Source: Chara braunii (lineage: Eukaryota > Streptophyta > Charophyceae > Charales > Characeae). From it: a stretch of DNA of 23,165 bases. The translations under genes and the position numbers were made by a program. Location: NCBI GenBank assembly GCA_003427395.1, contig BFEA01000001.1, positions 10,009,294 to 10,032,458 on the forward strand. Reading direction: 5' to 3'. Numbering within the stretch: position 1 is the stretch's first letter; every line of letters starts with the position of its first letter. This document shows positions 21,781-23,165 of the stretch, piece after piece. The notes under the pieces were generated by a model that was not told the origin of the DNA, searched no databases, and saw only the letters and a list, made by a program, of their open reading frames with translations.

Positions 21781-23162
21781 TGTCCTAAAATAGCCTCTTG
21801 ATCAGATAATCGGTGCAAGGCTCGCTGCACGCGAGGATAAACAATGTGCTAGAGCTGGCCAGCTCAGCAGGACTCGGGGCACAGGGGTGGGCCGATTTGC
21901 ACACCTTTAGACACGCACTGCTCTCTGGATGGCTCAGGGACGCTGACGTCAAGCGACATTCAAGAGGAACTAGATTTCAGGTGATAAGTTCGGGAAAATT
22001 TCCATGCTGTCCCAATCCACACAAATGATTCTATTTTTATGTTTTGATTAGTTAGATGTACAGTCATTAACATCTGACAGACAGCATATGTGAGGATTGA
22101 GCCCTCAAGTAGGGGCCTTGCCATGATGTACATGTTCTGGGGTAAGGCCCCAGCAAGCCTAGTGCCCGCCCTAAGTGAAGGCGGGCCAGCAAATCNACAA
22201 GAGCCCTCTGTGCAACATTTCACGAAGTGGGGTTCATACAGTTGCAGCACGCCAGNTGGTTNNAGTGCACCGAGTCTCGGATTTCAGCAAATGCTGAAAG
22301 CCCAGGGCCTCTGAGTTGGTTAGGCCCTGGGCATCTGAACGTGAGGCCGACAATGCATGCTGGGAAGAGAGGCCGACAATGCATGCTGGGAAGAGAGGCC
22401 GAAAATGCCAAAGGGAAATCGGCCCACTGTCTGAATCTGGCCGCAGGCCCTGATGGAGGCGCAACTGCCTTACCCCGGGGCCCAACTGTATCGAGTTGGC
22501 TTCAGCCTCTGGGCCCCGGTCACAGGCTGAAGGGAGGCCGCCCACACACTGCACTGGCATATAGGCAAGCAGGGCNAGGCAGCGGGGATCTTGGCCAATG
22601 CTGGCATATGCAGGCACGCTGCGCAGATGCAAGTGTGCTGCGCTAATGCAGAGCAGCGCTGCGCTAAGAAGAAGCAGGGCAGCGCTAGGCGGTAGGGCGC
22701 TGCCTGCTTGCAGGGCACTGGCGGCCATAGCCAGGCCGCAAGAGGGTGCAGGGGAGGTGAGGGCGAAGGTGGTACTTCGGAGGTGAAGGGCGCTGTGTGG
22801 GTAACAAGGGAGAGTGTGGGGAAGATGACACGTACCTGGTGATGGTGGAGGTCTGCATTGGTGTTGACATCATCACTCGCTGGTAGNCAAGTTGTCTGGT
22901 TGNTGTTCATTTNTGTAGTTGTAGGATAGGCGGTAGAGTAGATAGGGCGCCTGGCGCCATTCACAAGAGAGAGCTACATTTGAGTTATGCTGTTGGTGTT
23001 GCCCTGGTGGGCATGGACATTGACTNNCAATNCTTNTGTATCATTCTCAATGAGATGGTTACTCGGTTCCATGTGCTATCTGCTTTGGCTTTGAATACTT
23101 GGACTTCAGTGTGATTTTGCATTCCNGATTTCTGTNCTTCGTCCATACTCATGTTCCTTGCA
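21781..23162 (+). mobile_element. LTR (LTR-2), ending at the window edge
   Basis: It starts TGTCCTAAAATAG right after a polypurine tract and ends GTTCCTTGCA, followed by NNT where LTR-1 has ATT. Length 1382 bp. It contains a 26-bp tandem repeat (22343-22409) and GCGCTGC-rich sequence. The terminal CCTTGCA and several internal words agree with LTR-1, but overall similarity is low. All N bases of the window lie in it. Confidence 0.65.
22343..22409 (+). repeat. 26-bp tandem repeat in LTR-2
   Basis: Units 22343-22368 and 22369-22394 are identical (GAGGCCGACAATGCATGC...), followed by a partial third unit (GAGGCCGAAAATGCC). Confidence 0.92.
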
Positions 23163-23165
23163 NNT

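Noticed and set aside
1-23165. CRISPR array, bacterial operon, toxin-antitoxin or phage defence system
   Set aside because: There are no regularly spaced identical repeats with unique spacers and no long bacterial frames with ribosome binding sites; splice sites, U2 and LTRs show a eukaryotic nuclear region.

Overview
The window reads as nuclear DNA of a green plant or streptophyte alga (lineage low confidence, perhaps a charophyte or early-diverging land plant). Three things point that way: a U2 snRNA fragment with the plant-type 5' end (ATACCTTTCTCGG), a host gene with the plant ArfGAP-plus-C2 architecture, and an LTR-retrotransposon primer binding site complementary to initiator tRNA-Met. 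Microsatellites, old transposon relics and long introns dominate. Nothing looks bacterial, organellar or viral.

One real host gene explains the window. Read on the minus strand from right to left, five exons (19495-19329, 18562-18364, 12432-12400, 6323-6240, 2460-2365) join in compatible phase. They encode 193 continuous residues of an AGD11/12/13-like Arf GTPase-activating protein: second half of the ArfGAP domain, a Ser/Pro-rich linker, then the first half of a C2 domain. The N-terminal zinc finger with the arginine finger lies beyond the right edge, and the rest of the C2 domain lies beyond the left edge. The introns are about 0.77, 5.9, 6.1 and 3.8 kb, with at least 2.4 and 3.7 kb more at the two edges. 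Everything else described here is intronic.

Layout from left to right. 1-2364: downstream intron with an (AG)n tract and an LTR-like relic ending near 2039. 2461-6239: intron with tandem duplications, a near-perfect 48-bp-arm hairpin (4718-4821), purine minisatellite, a 54-base C run, and two clusters of palindromic TCCRGAC motifs. 6324-12399: intron with two copies of a dispersed repeat (6691-7285, 10231-10768), a U2 snRNA 5' fragment joined to a Ty3/gypsy integrase relic (8998-9277), a non-autonomous hAT element with a perfect 8-bp target duplication (9673-10200), and an A-rich tandem repeat (11255-11808). 12433-18363: intron with a gypsy integrase relic (14870-15208), a second copy of the block at 1095-1365, broken minus-strand frames, and an LTR (17049-18243). 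18563-19328: short intron containing a tandem duplication of the adjoining exon end. 19496-23165: intron with two related LTRs, the first followed by a PBS, the second ending at the window edge and holding all the N bases.

I found no defence system, CRISPR array, operon or new multi-gene system. The most distinctive observations are the ArfGAP exon-end duplication whose duplicate splice donor is GG instead of GT, the hairpin whose two arms differ only by transitions, the U2-gypsy junction, and the hAT element that would place long G-runs in the host pre-mRNA.
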